NCBI GenBank assembly: GCA_025353765.1
Contig: JANXOD010000016.1
Location: 248,001 to 312,000 of the forward strand
DNA: 64,000 bases
Reading direction: 5' to 3'
From: Sphingobacteriales bacterium
GTDB taxonomy: Bacteria > Bacteroidota > Bacteroidia > Sphingobacteriales > Sphingobacteriaceae
Of the stretch, positions 22,691 through 33,317 are shown piece by piece (the first letter of the stretch is position 1; each line of letters begins with the position of its first letter). A model generated the notes under the pieces. The model was not told where the DNA came from. It did no database searches and saw only the letters and a program-made list of their open reading frames with translations. A program made the translations under genes and the position numbers.

Positions 22691-23341
22691 TTAGCCTTTA
22701 TTAATATCAAAATTAGCTAATTTTTGTAAGGGCTTTACAGCATGCTTCCCTTTTTCATTTTTCAACCATTTACATTCTTTATCGTCCATCTTACGATATT
22801 CATACTGGCCGGTTAATAGGTTTTCATCTTTATATTCTGTATTCAGAAAATTATCCAATTTCTCACACATTTCAACATCATAATAGCTAAGACTGGTTCG
22901 GCCAATTAAATAAAAGGTATTATTACGAAACTGAAAACGGTGTGTATATGACCATCTATCAGCACTGCCGCCGTAATGATGTATAACTAATGAATTTTTT
23001 TCAATATCTATACTTTCAAAAGGATCACCAAATGCCCCGCCACTATTCTTGTTTAAAATAGCATTGTTGGTTTGAGCTGCTTTTTTCCAGCCGTTGCTTT
23101 CTTTAAATAAAATAATTAAAGGGCGGTCAAGATCATCATAATTATCTTTCTCTTTTTCCTTTTTATTATATAGGACCAATGCTTTATCCGGTTGTCCATC
23201 CTTATTTAAATCTCCATTACAGGTGGCCAGAGTGTCATATCCTTTCGGGATAAATACTTTCCAATTATCTTGATTTTTTTGTTGAGCTTGTAGCTGGTTA
23301 ACAGTCAACAGCAATGTTAAAAACAATATTATTTTATACAT
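22691..23341 (-). CDS. Secreted FG-GAP-like hypothetical inserted in the sdh operon
   Basis: 216 aa, signal peptide MYKIILFLTLLLTVNQLQAQ. The mature part begins WKVFIPKGYDTLATC and has DLNKDGQPDKALVLY, a Ca-binding loop of the FG-GAP/EF-hand-like repeat type, then HHYGGSADRWSYTHRFQFR. It resembles Bacteroidota secreted proteins that report on a measured quantity, but no named family is certain. It starts 4 bp after the sdhA stop, so it is co-translated with complex II genes although its product is exported. It separates sdhA from sdhB, which are normally adjacent. Confidence 0.7.
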   Translation of the reverse strand: MYKIILFLTLLLTVNQLQAQQKNQDNWKVFIPKGYDTLATCNGDLNKDGQPDKALVLYNKKEKEKDNYDDLDRPLIILFKESNGWKKAAQTNNAILNKNSGGAFGDPFESIDIEKNSLVIHHYGGSADRWSYTHRFQFRNNTFYLIGRTSLSYYDVEMCEKLDNFLNTEYKDENLLTGQYEYRKMDDKECKWLKNEKGKHAVKPLQKLANFDINKG

Positions 23342-23345
23342 TTCT

Positions 23346-25280
23346 TTATTTATAACTCCTCTGTGTCAGCTTAACATTTTCAAAAACCAGCTCCTCTTTA
23401 TGTAAGTCTTCCGGTTGATTATTACCTTTATATTCCCAGGCAGCTACATACGTATAATGTTCATCATCACGCAATGCTTCGCCTTCTTCAGTTTGACTTT
23501 CTACACGGAAATGGCCACCACACGATTCTTTACGATCCAATGCATCATCTACCATCAATTCTCCCAATTCCAAGAAATCGGCTACACGACCCGCTTTCTC
23601 TAAATTCTGATTAAACTCTTCGTTAATACCAGAAACAAGGGCTTTTTTCCAGAAATCATCGCGTAAAGCACGAATAAGCCCCTTTGCTTTGAGTAATCCT
23701 TCTTCATTACGGGCCATACCGCAATATTCCCACATAATATGACCTAGTTCTTTGTGATATTCATTCACGGTTTTTGTTCCTTTAAGGGATAACAGCTTAT
23801 GTATGCGTTCTGTTACGTTCTTTACTGTTTCTGCAAATGCAGGATGGTTTTCATCAACCGGTTTTGGACCAATAGTAGCCAAATAATCGCCTAAGGTATA
23901 TGGGATCACAAAATAACCATCGGCTAAACCTTGCATTAGAGCAGAAGCTCCCAAACGATTTGCACCATGATCGGAGAAATTAGCTTCACCCAAAGCGTAT
24001 AAACCAGGAACCGTCGTTTGCAGATTATAATCTACCCATAAACCGCCCATCGTATAATGAACAGCCGGATAAATACGCATAGGTTGTTTATACGGGTTTT
24101 CATCGGTGATCTGCTGGTACATATCAAACAAATTGCCATATTTTGCACGTACGGCATCTTCACCTAAACGACTGATTGCTTCTGCAAAATCAAGAAAAAC
24201 TGCCATCCCGGATTTACCAACTCCACGACCTTCATCGGCTACTTCTTTTGCGTTACGTGAAGCCACATCACGGGGAACCAGATTACCAAACGCCGGATAT
24301 TTGCGTTCCAGGAAATAATCACGATCTTCTTCTTTCAAATCGGTTACTTTTAATAACCCATCCCGAAGTTTTTTCGCTAATTCTACTGTTTTAGGTGCCC
24401 ATACCCTTCCATCATTACGCAAAGACTCAGACATCAGCGTTAACTTAGACTGATGATCTCCGCTTACCGGGATACAGGTTGGATGTATTTGCGTAAAACA
24501 AGGATTGCCAAAATAGGCACCCCGTTTATGTGCTTTCCAAGCTGCAGTAACATTGCAACCCATTGCATTGGTTGATAAATAAAATACGTTTCCGTAACCA
24601 CCTGTACATAAAAGTACGGCATGTGCTGCATGAGTTTCTATTTTACCACTCACCAGATCTCGTGTAACAATACCTTTTGCCTGCCCATCAATAGTGACTA
24701 CATCCAGCATTTCATGGCGGCTATACATATCCACTTTACCATGATGTATCTGGCGGTTTAAAGCCGAGTAAGCTCCAAGCAACAATTGTTGTCCGGTTTG
24801 ACCACGGGCATAAAAAGTACGTGAAACTTGGGAACCACCAAATGAGCGATTATCTAATAAGCCTCCGTATTCCCGTGCAAACGGAACACCTTGGGCTACA
24901 CATTGATCAATTATATTAACCGAAACTTCTGCTAAACGGTATACATTTCCTTCGCGTGCACGATAATCTCCGCCTTTAATGGTATCGTAAAATAAACGGT
25001 AAACGCTATCTCCATCGTTTTGGTAATTCTTTGCTGCATTTATTCCACCTTGTGCTGCAATGGAATGAGCTCTGCGTGCACTATCCTGAAAACAGAATGC
25101 TTTTACATTATATCCCAGTTCTGCCAAGGAAGCTGCGGCTGAGGCTCCAGCTAATCCAGTTCCAACTACAATAACAGTATATTTACGCTTATTTGCAGGA
25201 TTTACCAGTTTCAGGTTAAACTTATGTTTTGACCATTTCTCGGCTAAGGGGCCTTCTGGAATTTTAGCATCTAATTTCAT
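23346..25280 (-). CDS. sdhA: Succinate dehydrogenase/fumarate reductase flavoprotein subunit
   Basis: 644 aa. FAD-binding [18 protein letters not shown] is near residue 40, the covalent FAD His lies in [11 protein letters not shown], and active-site residues appear in HPTCIP and [10 protein letters not shown], with the late [13 protein letters not shown]. It oxidises succinate to fumarate, or the reverse, on the cytosolic side. It lies 50 bp downstream of sdhC. The length and motifs match the Bacteroidota type that pairs with one di-heme cytochrome b subunit. Confidence 0.96.
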   Translation of the reverse strand: MKLDAKIPEGPLAEKWSKHKFNLKLVNPANKRKYTVIVVGTGLAGASAAASLAELGYNVKAFCFQDSARRAHSIAAQGGINAAKNYQNDGDSVYRLFYDTIKGGDYRAREGNVYRLAEVSVNIIDQCVAQGVPFAREYGGLLDNRSFGGSQVSRTFYARGQTGQQLLLGAYSALNRQIHHGKVDMYSRHEMLDVVTIDGQAKGIVTRDLVSGKIETHAAHAVLLCTGGYGNVFYLSTNAMGCNVTAAWKAHKRGAYFGNPCFTQIHPTCIPVSGDHQSKLTLMSESLRNDGRVWAPKTVELAKKLRDGLLKVTDLKEEDRDYFLERKYPAFGNLVPRDVASRNAKEVADEGRGVGKSGMAVFLDFAEAISRLGEDAVRAKYGNLFDMYQQITDENPYKQPMRIYPAVHYTMGGLWVDYNLQTTVPGLYALGEANFSDHGANRLGASALMQGLADGYFVIPYTLGDYLATIGPKPVDENHPAFAETVKNVTERIHKLLSLKGTKTVNEYHKELGHIMWEYCGMARNEEGLLKAKGLIRALRDDFWKKALVSGINEEFNQNLEKAGRVADFLELGELMVDDALDRKESCGGHFRVESQTEEGEALRDDEHYTYVAAWEYKGNNQPEDLHKEELVFENVKLTQRSYK

Positions 25281-25330
25281 CTCAGAAATTTATTTTTGTT
25301 ATCCCGATTATTCGGAATAATGTGATCATC

Positions 25331-26116
25331 TTATTTAAAAAAGAAAAAGTATAATGGCATGGCTGCAAATCCTATCGGGATTAATACCCCAAAAACCCAT
25401 ACACCTAAAAAACGGATAAGAGGAATATACTTTTTATGATCCCAACCTATGGTTTGAAAGGCGCTTCTAAAACCATGAATTAAATGGAAAGAAAGAGCAG
25501 CCATAGAAATAACATATAAAGTTACATACCACCATTGTTTAAAAGACTCATTTACAATTTTGTAAAGATTTTTTGCAATAATTACCTGAGTTCCAGACCG
25601 AGCATCTACATAATCGGCATGAGCTAATTCCTTACCTTCAAAAGGAATAGAAGTTACTTTAATATCCTGAGGATTTTGCAGGCTAATTTCATAACGCGCA
25701 TATGGTAAATTCCCCCAATGATATTGTGCCCAAAAATTACTCATGTGCACTACCAGAAATATTAAAAGTATGGTTCCTAAAATTCCCATATTGCGAGAAG
25801 TCCATGGACTGTTTGCAGAACCATTGAAAACAGCATAACCTATGGGGCGAGCTTTTTTATTATTAATGGTAAGCACCAATGCATAAATTGCATGAACAAT
25901 AATAGATGTATAGAGTAAATAAGATATAACCTTAATGGGTGGGAAATGCGTCATGAAATAGGCGTACGAATTGAATGCCTGGCCTCCATCATCTTTAAAC
26001 AACTGGAGATTACCAATTAAATGTATAACCAGAAAAGTACACATGAAAAGGCCCGTTAAAGACATGATCAATTTTTTTCCTAGTGATGATGAGAAAGTTT
26101 GTGCGAAATTGCTCAT
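25331..26116 (-). CDS. sdhC: Succinate dehydrogenase cytochrome b subunit
   Basis: 261 aa integral membrane protein with about five transmembrane helices (about residues 12-32, 58-78, 108-128, 190-210, 232-255). Histidines for heme ligation occur in the helices (VIHLIGN, IVHAIYAL, VVHMSNFW, LIHGFRSA). It anchors SdhA/SdhB and reduces menaquinone. First gene of the sdh operon. About 200 bp of AT-rich sequence and a terminator separate it from the upstream htrA-like gene on the same strand. Confidence 0.93.
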   Translation of the reverse strand: MSNFAQTFSSSLGKKLIMSLTGLFMCTFLVIHLIGNLQLFKDDGGQAFNSYAYFMTHFPPIKVISYLLYTSIIVHAIYALVLTINNKKARPIGYAVFNGSANSPWTSRNMGILGTILLIFLVVHMSNFWAQYHWGNLPYARYEISLQNPQDIKVTSIPFEGKELAHADYVDARSGTQVIIAKNLYKIVNESFKQWWYVTLYVISMAALSFHLIHGFRSAFQTIGWDHKKYIPLIRFLGVWVFGVLIPIGFAAMPLYFFFFK

Positions 26117-26268
26117 TACCTTGAGTTTTTTATTTTATAGAGTAGCAAAAGTATCCATAATCTGCTAAAAAATATATAGGATTTGAGCTTTGCAAAAAGA
26201 TTTAAGCTATTTAGAAACAATCTAATCAAAAGATGGTAGAGATGAAATAGAATCCTAACAAACAAAAT

Positions 26269-26298
26269 AAAGCCCTCTAAAAAAATTAGAAGGCTTTT
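26269..26298 (-). terminator. Terminator after the htrA-like gene
   Basis: AAAGCCCTCTAA and TTAGAAGGCTTTT form a stem with a short A loop. It lies 23 bp beyond the stop at 26321 on the minus strand and is followed there by TATTTTG. Upstream of sdhC (starts 26116), so it insulates that operon. Confidence 0.75.
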
Positions 26299-26320
26299 GT
26301 TCAATTTGCTATTCCTATTT

Positions 26321-27835
26321 TTATTTATTGACCTGAAATTGATACCTCATCTGGAATCCATCGGGAGTTATTGCATTAATTATTGCCATATTATTCTTTC
26401 CTGAAGAAATAGCCGTTTCAATATCTTCTGTTTTATTAATTGGCTTGCCGTTTATGGATGTTATAATTGTTCCTTTTGGCAATCCTATCTGTTCGAAAAA
26501 TCCATCAGGACGAACATCGGTAACAACCACTCCAGAAGTAACTCCATATTTCTTTTTTTGCACATTCGTTAATGGCGCAAAGCTGGCACCCATATTCTTG
26601 GTTACCACTTCAGCAGAGCGGCTATTGGAAGCTATTTTAACAGACTCTTCGCCTTTCAACGTAACACTTGCCATTTGTATTTTCCCATCCCGCAAATAAG
26701 TCAATTGTACTTTATCACCTGGGCCCAAACGACCAATACGTTCTTGCAAATCAGAAGAGGAATAAATATCCTTATCATCAATTTTAGTAATGATATCTCC
26801 TTTTTTCAAACCGGCTTTCTCCGCTCCGCTATTAGCAACAACGTCATTTACATATAAACCGTTCAACTCATTTATCCCCAACTCCTTGGATCGATCTGCA
26901 TCTAATTCTGTATAACTTACCCCAAGGAAGCCCCGTTTTACAGAACCAAATTTCATAAAATCATCCAATACTTTTTTAGCAAGATTGATAGGAATTGCAA
27001 ATCCATAACCTTCATAATTTCCACTTTGTGATGCGATAGCGGCATTAATACCAATCAGTTCGCCATTTGTATTAACCAATGCCCCCCCGCTATTACCACG
27101 ATTAATGGCTGCATCTGTTTGAATGAATGATTCTATAGCTGTTCTAGCCTGAGGTTCTCCCGTAGGACCTGGACGGCTATTCTGACCGATTATTCCAATT
27201 TGGCGGCCCTTGGCACTAACAATACCCGCTGTTACTGTAGTGTTTAATGCAAATGGATAGCCTACTGCCAAAACCCATTCTCCTACACGTACTTCGTCAG
27301 AATTTCCTAATTTTACAATTGGATATCCCTTACCTTCAATTTTAATAAGAGCCAAATCTGTATTAGCATCACGGCCAATAACCTTAGCCTCCAAAGACCG
27401 TTTATCTGTAAGGATGACCTCTATCTTATCTGCATCTTCTACAACATGATTATTTGTAACAATATATCCATCATCAGAAATAATAACACCAGAACCCGAA
27501 GCCATTACAGGACTTTGCGATCTTCCCCGGTTACCAAAAAAATCTTCAAACATATCTCCAAATGGATCTTGTCCTGACATACTATTTTTGGATGTATTAC
27601 TATAAGTTGTTTTGATATGAACTACAGCGGGGGTCACCATTGCCGCAGCCTGTGTAAAGTCCAAATTACCCGTTGATGATGTAATGGCGGGTGTTGGATT
27701 ATTAGTGAAATGGACTTTCTGTTTTTCCTCAAAAGTTAATCCCTCGTTGTATTTATTTTCAACAAGTTTATACGCCCCAATTGCAACAGCACCTCCAAGA
27801 CATGCTGTTAAAAAAGTGATACCTATCTTTTTCAT
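26321..27835 (-). CDS. degQ: HtrA/DegQ-type periplasmic serine protease
   Basis: 504 aa. An N-terminal hydrophobic segment (about residues 4-22) exports or anchors it. The trypsin-like domain has His in NNHVVEDAD, Asp in ANTDLALIKI and Ser in NRGNSGGALV; two PDZ domains follow (about 295-380 and 410-500). It degrades or holds misfolded envelope proteins. It is a single gene with its own terminator. The 250-bp gap to dapF is AT-rich and holds both divergent promoters, of which I can define no clear box. Confidence 0.93.
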   Translation of the reverse strand: MKKIGITFLTACLGGAVAIGAYKLVENKYNEGLTFEEKQKVHFTNNPTPAITSSTGNLDFTQAAAMVTPAVVHIKTTYSNTSKNSMSGQDPFGDMFEDFFGNRGRSQSPVMASGSGVIISDDGYIVTNNHVVEDADKIEVILTDKRSLEAKVIGRDANTDLALIKIEGKGYPIVKLGNSDEVRVGEWVLAVGYPFALNTTVTAGIVSAKGRQIGIIGQNSRPGPTGEPQARTAIESFIQTDAAINRGNSGGALVNTNGELIGINAAIASQSGNYEGYGFAIPINLAKKVLDDFMKFGSVKRGFLGVSYTELDADRSKELGINELNGLYVNDVVANSGAEKAGLKKGDIITKIDDKDIYSSSDLQERIGRLGPGDKVQLTYLRDGKIQMASVTLKGEESVKIASNSRSAEVVTKNMGASFAPLTNVQKKKYGVTSGVVVTDVRPDGFFEQIGLPKGTIITSINGKPINKTEDIETAISSGKNNMAIINAITPDGFQMRYQFQVNK

Positions 27836-28085
27836 ATTGTTTTTATAGTTTGTGATTTAAGGTTATTCAAAATTAATACCATTAAACGATTTTAAAATAC
27901 TTTATGTACTGCAAAATGTGTTAAAAAATGTTAAAACATCTTTTTACTAATTATATGAACTCATCTTAATATAAGAACATGGTTAATCGGTATCACCTTT
28001 TATTAAGATACGGTCATAAACCCCTCATAAAATTAGGGGATTCCATTTTACATTTCAAATTTTCGTAATGTTGTATGAAGATTAT

Positions 28086-28871
28086 ATGAAGTTAGAATTT
28101 TTTAAATATGAAGGTGCCGGAAATGATTTTATTCTGGTGGATAACAGGGCTTTGACAATCAATCATCAACGCCCGGAATTAATACAAAAACTATGTCATC
28201 GGCGCTTTGGCATTGGTGCAGATGGAATTATATTCTTGCAGCAAACCAAGGATTTTGATTTTGAGATGATTTATTATAATGCAGACGGCCACCCCAGTAG
28301 CATGTGTGGTAATGGAGGAAGATGCATTGTAGCATTCGCAAAATTTTTAGGAATTATTAAAACAAGAACTAACTTTTTGGCAGTTGATGGACCTCATTAT
28401 GCCACAATTTCAGAAAAAGGGGACTGGGTAAGTTTGCAAATGATAAATGTCGATACCATAAAAAAAGATAAAGAAGCATTTGTATTAAATACCGGATCTC
28501 CTCATTATGTAACTTGCGTTAACAATTTGAAAGAATTAGATGTATACCATGAAGGTAAATCTATCAGATATAATGATGTTTATAAAACCAATGGCATAAA
28601 TGTGAATTTTATAGAGGATAAGGGGGATCATTATTTTGTGAGAACTTACGAGCGGGGAGTAGAAGATGAAACGTATGCCTGCGGAACCGGCGTAACTGCT
28701 GCTGCTGTTGCGATGGCAAAAAAGAAAAATAAAACCGGATTAATTAATACAACTATAAAAGTATTGGGCGGTGCATTGAATGTTCGTTTCCATACAGATG
28801 GAAAAACATTTACTGATCTGTTTTTAGAAGGCCCGGCAACATTTGTATTTACAGGACACGTTGAGCTTTAA
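28086..28871 (+). CDS. dapF: Diaminopimelate epimerase
   Basis: 261 aa. It interconverts LL- and meso-diaminopimelate for lysine and peptidoglycan. Both catalytic Cys are present: Cys74 in SSMCGNGGRC and the second in YACGTGVTAAAVA. The protein opens with the typical KLEFFKYEGAGNDF, so the ATG at 28086 is preferred to the one at 28068, which would add six residues. It is followed by 144 bp of T-rich sequence before the SNF2 gene. Confidence 0.96.
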   Translation: MKLEFFKYEGAGNDFILVDNRALTINHQRPELIQKLCHRRFGIGADGIIFLQQTKDFDFEMIYYNADGHPSSMCGNGGRCIVAFAKFLGIIKTRTNFLAVDGPHYATISEKGDWVSLQMINVDTIKKDKEAFVLNTGSPHYVTCVNNLKELDVYHEGKSIRYNDVYKTNGINVNFIEDKGDHYFVRTYERGVEDETYACGTGVTAAAVAMAKKKNKTGLINTTIKVLGGALNVRFHTDGKTFTDLFLEGPATFVFTGHVEL

Positions 28872-29015
28872 TTTTTCTAATGTGAAATTATCTTAAAATT
28901 TTAATTGCAAAGATTCTCTTTTATAAATTTTTATTCTTTTTCTTAAAATAAAGATTTTTATCATACATTTATCTTTTTTTAATTGCAATCTTGCTTTAAT
29001 TTTCGTTCACTACCT

Positions 29016-31916
29016 ATGTTACGAGTTGATAGCAGCAAGCCATTTAAGATTGTTTACTCTGTATGTAAACATGAGTTTTTAGGCTATTTAATTGAACCAC
29101 ATGTGGTTCAGCTGAATCCTAATGGAGGTTTCTCGCTCACTTACCAACGCTTGTTCAGTACTACTGCCAAAGAATTTTCCCATATTTTGGATGAGAATGA
29201 CCACAGGCTAATTAAACTATTAGAAGAAACCGAGCAGGGATACCTTATCAAGCGGTTTCATAAAAAAGCCATCCGCCCGATGGAGTATTTTACTTCCGTA
29301 TTTAATGAAACTCTTTATGAAGTTTTAAGGCCTAAAATCGAAAAAAAACTAGTAGAGGCATTGCAAATTTTGGGTGATAAACAACTCTATTTAATGAGTA
29401 AAGAAGGCTGGCCTGTGGAGCGCCCTTTACAAATCGCATCTGAACCGGCATCTATATTATTTCATTTCAGATGTAATGAAAACGAAACACGTTATTTTCC
29501 AACTATAAAATATCAGGGTTTACGCATTGAGTTTATGTTTAAAGATGCCCAGATAATCTGTAACCAATCCGCCTGGCTATTATTAGATGATTTGCTTTAT
29601 TATTTTGATGAACAGCTGGAAGGTAAAAAATTACAACCTTTTTTAAATAAGCGATTTATTTCCATCCCAAAAGCATCCGAAAAAACTTATTTTGAAAAAT
29701 TTGTTGGTCCTTTAATTGAAAAGCATTCTGTTTACGCCGAGGGATTTGAAATAAGAACTGAAAAGTTTGAGGCAACACCTATATTAAAAGTATTATATGT
29801 AGAAAGCGGAGTATCCCAATTACAGTTTTATTTCCGTTATGGAGAGTACATTTTTCCGGCGGGCAGCGATAAAAAGGTTTCTGTAAGAATGGAAAAGCAA
29901 GGAGATGAATATATATTTCATCGTGTAAAACGTTCTTTAAACTGGGAAAAAAGCAAGTTCGCTGAGTTGAAGGAAATGGGACTAAAAACTTCGGGGGCCT
30001 TATTTTTTAACCTGGAAGTAGCTGAAAATACTGGAAATGAACCCGAGAGTATTCCTTTCAGTATTATTAACTGGGTAAATGAAAACCATAATGAATTACA
30101 AGCCAAGGGCTTTACACTTGAACAGCATGATGGTGAAAAAAGATTTGTAATTGGCAGTAGCAAAATCGATCTGGAAATTCGAGAAAATAATGATTGGTTT
30201 GATATTCATGCCATTGTTCATTTTGGCCCTTACCAAATACCCTTTATTGATTTAAAAAACCACATTTTAAACAAAATAAGAGCATTCAAATTACCTTCTG
30301 GTGAAATTGCAGTTATACCCGAAAAATGGTTTTCACAATACAGCAACCTGTTACAATTTACAGAGGGAGGTAAACATCTAAAACTTAAGAAACACCATAT
30401 AGGTTTAGTGAATGATTTTATCAATAGCGAGCTGGCAACTGTTACTATGGATAGAAAACTTCAAAAGCTAACAGAATTTGAAGAGATTGAAAATATAAAT
30501 ATCCCCAAATCATTTAATGGCATATTAAGACCTTATCAAAAAGCTGGTTACGACTGGTTTCATTTTTTGCGTAAGTATAATTTTGGCGGATGTTTAGCTG
30601 ATGATATGGGATTGGGGAAAACTGTTCAAACTCTGGCATTACTGCAAAAAATTAAAGAAGAAAATGATGATGTTGGTGTTGAATCTACTTCACTTATCAT
30701 CATGCCTACTTCTCTTATTTACAACTGGCAAAATGAAGCCGCTAAATTTGCACCACAATTAAAAATCTTGGTTCATACCGGCAGTTTTAGGAATAAAGAA
30801 ATAGAGCTATTTACTGATTATGATATCGTCATTACAACGTATGGTGTTACCCGTGTGGATGCAGAAGTATTCAAGACTTTTTATTTTAACTACATTATTC
30901 TAGATGAAAGTCAGCAGATAAAAAATCCGTCCTCAAAAGCTTTTAGAGCTGTTAAAATGCTTAAATCTAAGCACAAATTAATACTTAGCGGTACACCTGT
31001 TGAAAATTCTGTAAATGATCTGTGGACACAAATGTCTTTTATTAACCCAGGTTTACTTGGCAATCAGCATTTCTTTTATACAGACTTTGTAATTCCCATA
31101 GAAAAAAAGAAGGACGAAGAAAAAGCAAGAAAACTGCAATCATTAATAAAACCATTTGTTTTAAGGCGAACTAAAAGTCAGGTTGCAACAGAGCTGCCGC
31201 CAAAAACAGAACAGTTATTTTACTGCCAGATGAGTGAAGAACAGGGTGAGTATTATGAAAAAATTAAGTCGGAATATCGGAATGAATTATTGACGAGTGT
31301 AGAAAACGGAACATTTAATAAATCGCCAGTTCAGATTTTACAAGGCTTAACAAAACTGCGTCAAATTGCTAACCATCCAGAAATGATTGATGATGGATAT
31401 GAAGGAGATTCTGGCAAATTTGAAGATGTGATAAACACCCTGGAAAATGTTTTATCACGCGGACATAAAGTTTTGGTATTCTCGCAATTTGTAAAACAGC
31501 TTGATATTTACAGAAGGCATTTCAATAAAGAAAATATTGCATACACTTACTTAGATGGGGCCACGCGTAACCGTGGGGAAGTAGTAAAAGAATTTCAGGA
31601 AAATAAAGAGATCAAATTATTTTTGATCTCTATTAAGGCTGGCGGAGTGGGATTAAATTTAACTGAAGCGGATTACGTATTTATTCTTGATCCCTGGTGG
31701 AATCCGGCTGTAGAACAACAGGCTATAGATCGTACACATCGCATAGGGCAAACCAAAAGTGTGTTTATCTATAAATTTATTACTAAAGATACCGTTGAAG
31801 AAAAAATACTGACTTTACAAAACCGTAAACGCAGAGTAGCGGAATCTTTAATAACTACCGAAGAAAGTTTTGTAAAATCATTAACAGCCCAGGATATAAA
31901 GGAAATACTCAGTTAA
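29016..31916 (+). CDS. SNF2-family DNA-dependent ATPase
   Basis: 966 aa from the ATG at 29016 (an upstream start at 28983 is possible but its residues do not look conserved). The N-terminal 480 residues carry no obvious motif and no zinc-chelating SWIM Cys cluster. The ATPase spans about residues 500-960: Walker A DDMGLGKT near 530, DExx as ILDESQQIKN, LSGTPVENS, SQFVKQLDIY and the final arginine-finger helix DRTHRIGQTK. It translocates on duplex DNA, possibly remodelling protein-DNA complexes or RNA polymerase. It is a single gene, between dapF and the convergent ferritin-like gene. Confidence 0.92.
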   Translation: MLRVDSSKPFKIVYSVCKHEFLGYLIEPHVVQLNPNGGFSLTYQRLFSTTAKEFSHILDENDHRLIKLLEETEQGYLIKRFHKKAIRPMEYFTSVFNETLYEVLRPKIEKKLVEALQILGDKQLYLMSKEGWPVERPLQIASEPASILFHFRCNENETRYFPTIKYQGLRIEFMFKDAQIICNQSAWLLLDDLLYYFDEQLEGKKLQPFLNKRFISIPKASEKTYFEKFVGPLIEKHSVYAEGFEIRTEKFEATPILKVLYVESGVSQLQFYFRYGEYIFPAGSDKKVSVRMEKQGDEYIFHRVKRSLNWEKSKFAELKEMGLKTSGALFFNLEVAENTGNEPESIPFSIINWVNENHNELQAKGFTLEQHDGEKRFVIGSSKIDLEIRENNDWFDIHAIVHFGPYQIPFIDLKNHILNKIRAFKLPSGEIAVIPEKWFSQYSNLLQFTEGGKHLKLKKHHIGLVNDFINSELATVTMDRKLQKLTEFEEIENINIPKSFNGILRPYQKAGYDWFHFLRKYNFGGCLADDMGLGKTVQTLALLQKIKEENDDVGVESTSLIIMPTSLIYNWQNEAAKFAPQLKILVHTGSFRNKEIELFTDYDIVITTYGVTRVDAEVFKTFYFNYIILDESQQIKNPSSKAFRAVKMLKSKHKLILSGTPVENSVNDLWTQMSFINPGLLGNQHFFYTDFVIPIEKKKDEEKARKLQSLIKPFVLRRTKSQVATELPPKTEQLFYCQMSEEQGEYYEKIKSEYRNELLTSVENGTFNKSPVQILQGLTKLRQIANHPEMIDDGYEGDSGKFEDVINTLENVLSRGHKVLVFSQFVKQLDIYRRHFNKENIAYTYLDGATRNRGEVVKEFQENKEIKLFLISIKAGGVGLNLTEADYVFILDPWWNPAVEQQAIDRTHRIGQTKSVFIYKFITKDTVEEKILTLQNRKRRVAESLITTEESFVKSLTAQDIKEILS

Positions 31917-31941
31917 TAACTTTACAAAGCCTTTAATTTTT

Positions 31942-32472
31942 CTATTTACTCTCTTTCAATGCGCTTTCGTTTACAGATCCTTCTGCAATTTGTGTTAATA
32001 AAGCATCTGCTTTTTTCTCTTCTTCTAATGTTTCATTTAGCAATTTAGAGGCTTCTTTAAAACCCAATGCATCAGCCAAGGTTCTTATAGTTCCGTAAGA
32101 TGCAATTTCATAGTGTTCTACCTTTTGACAAGCGGCAATAATACCCACATTGCGTGTCAGGCTGCCATCTTCAGTTTCTGATATAATGGTTTCCGATTCT
32201 TTCACTAAACCTTCCATGGCTTCGCATTTTTGTGCAGAGGCTTTTTCTCCAACACTTTCAAAAACTTGTTCTAAACGGGTAACTTGATTTTCTGTTTCCG
32301 ATAAATGTTTTTCGATAGCTGACTTTAACTCTTCTGAAGTAGCTTTTTCAGCCATTTTGGGAAGTGCCTTTACAAGACTTTTCTCTGCCCAATAAATATC
32401 TTTTAATGAATCAATAAAAAATTCTTTCAAGGCAGATTCATTTGCCTGTGTTTTTTCCGTTGTAGTTTTCAT
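31942..32472 (-). CDS. YciE-like ferritin-like protein (DUF892)
   Basis: 176 aa from MKTTTEK at 32472; an earlier start would add 18 unlike residues. Four-helix bundle with the DUF892 opening LKEFFIDSLKDIYWAEKSL, Glu and His residues at ligand positions (ETENQVTRLEQVF, KVEHYEIASYGTI, LEEEKKADALL). YciE-like proteins bind iron and are induced by osmotic or general stress. Convergent with the SNF2 gene (25 bp apart). A single gene. Confidence 0.88.
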   Translation of the reverse strand: MKTTTEKTQANESALKEFFIDSLKDIYWAEKSLVKALPKMAEKATSEELKSAIEKHLSETENQVTRLEQVFESVGEKASAQKCEAMEGLVKESETIISETEDGSLTRNVGIIAACQKVEHYEIASYGTIRTLADALGFKEASKLLNETLEEEKKADALLTQIAEGSVNESALKESK

Positions 32473-32560
32473 TTTTTCTGTGATTTTAATTATACTTTTC
32501 AATAACAACATGTATGAAAACAACACCGGCTTAAATGAAAGGTTTTAAAAATTTAAGAAT

Positions 32561-32591
32561 GGGGGGTTAAAGCCCCCTCTCCAAAGGAGAG
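32561..32591. repeat. Two adjacent short hairpins after msrA
   Basis: GGGGG..CCCCC (32561-32577) and CTCTCC..GGAGAG (32577-32591) follow the msrA stop by 16 bp on the minus strand. There is no T-run, so this is more likely an intergenic repeat than a classic terminator. Confidence 0.4.
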
Positions 32592-32607
32592 AGTTAGATG
32601 CATGAGG

Positions 32608-33261
32608 CTAATTCTTCAGTTTCCCTTTATATGCCTTTTTAAAGTTTTCGAAACGAGGTATAGAAACACCTCTCACATAAGGATTATCCGAATTGAATTT
32701 AACATACTTTTGATGATAATCTTCGGCACGGTAAAACTCCGTTAATGGTTTTAATTCTGTAACAATTGGCTTTTTAAACCTGCCAGATTTACTCACATCC
32801 CGTATGGCCTGCGTGGCAGCAGTGTTTTCGGCAGGAGTACTATAAAAAATAATAGAACGATAAGATGAACCTTCATCGGGACCTTGCTTATTCAATGTAG
32901 TAGGATCATGAGATGTAAAGAACACATTTAACAATTCATTATAACTTACAATCTTAGGGTTATAATACACTAAAACAGTTTCTGCATAGCCGGTAGTTTC
33001 CGAGCTAACTGCTTCGTAGGTTGGATTTGATTTAGAACCCCCGGCATAACCAGAAACGGCAGAATCTACACCAATTACTTCATCATAAATATGTTCTGAA
33101 CACCAAAAACAACCTTCTGCAAATGCAGCTATCGCTTTCCCTTTGGGAGCAATTAGTTTTACTTTTCTAACACCCTCATTTTTCTTTTGTGATTGCGCAT
33201 CGCAGGAAAAAAGAATGAATATTGCTGATAATACAGTTACCGTTAAAATTATACGTTTCAT
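32608..33261 (-). CDS. msrA: Exported peptide methionine-S-sulfoxide reductase
   Basis: 217 aa. Lipoprotein-type signal (ILFSC, Cys20) puts the enzyme in the envelope. The catalytic Cys51 is in EGCFWCSEH, followed by GYAGGSKSNPTYEAVS and the YRSIIFYST and AEDYHQKY blocks, as expected for MsrA. It reduces S-methionine sulfoxide in oxidised proteins. No MsrB domain is attached. It lies between the yifB and ferritin-like genes, all on the minus strand. Confidence 0.93.
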   Translation of the reverse strand: MKRIILTVTVLSAIFILFSCDAQSQKKNEGVRKVKLIAPKGKAIAAFAEGCFWCSEHIYDEVIGVDSAVSGYAGGSKSNPTYEAVSSETTGYAETVLVYYNPKIVSYNELLNVFFTSHDPTTLNKQGPDEGSSYRSIIFYSTPAENTAATQAIRDVSKSGRFKKPIVTELKPLTEFYRAEDYHQKYVKFNSDNPYVRGVSIPRFENFKKAYKGKLKN

Positions 33262-33317
33262 ACATGAATATACGCAATGATTTAAAGAATGGGTTTAGCT
33301 CATTGTAATTTATTTAG

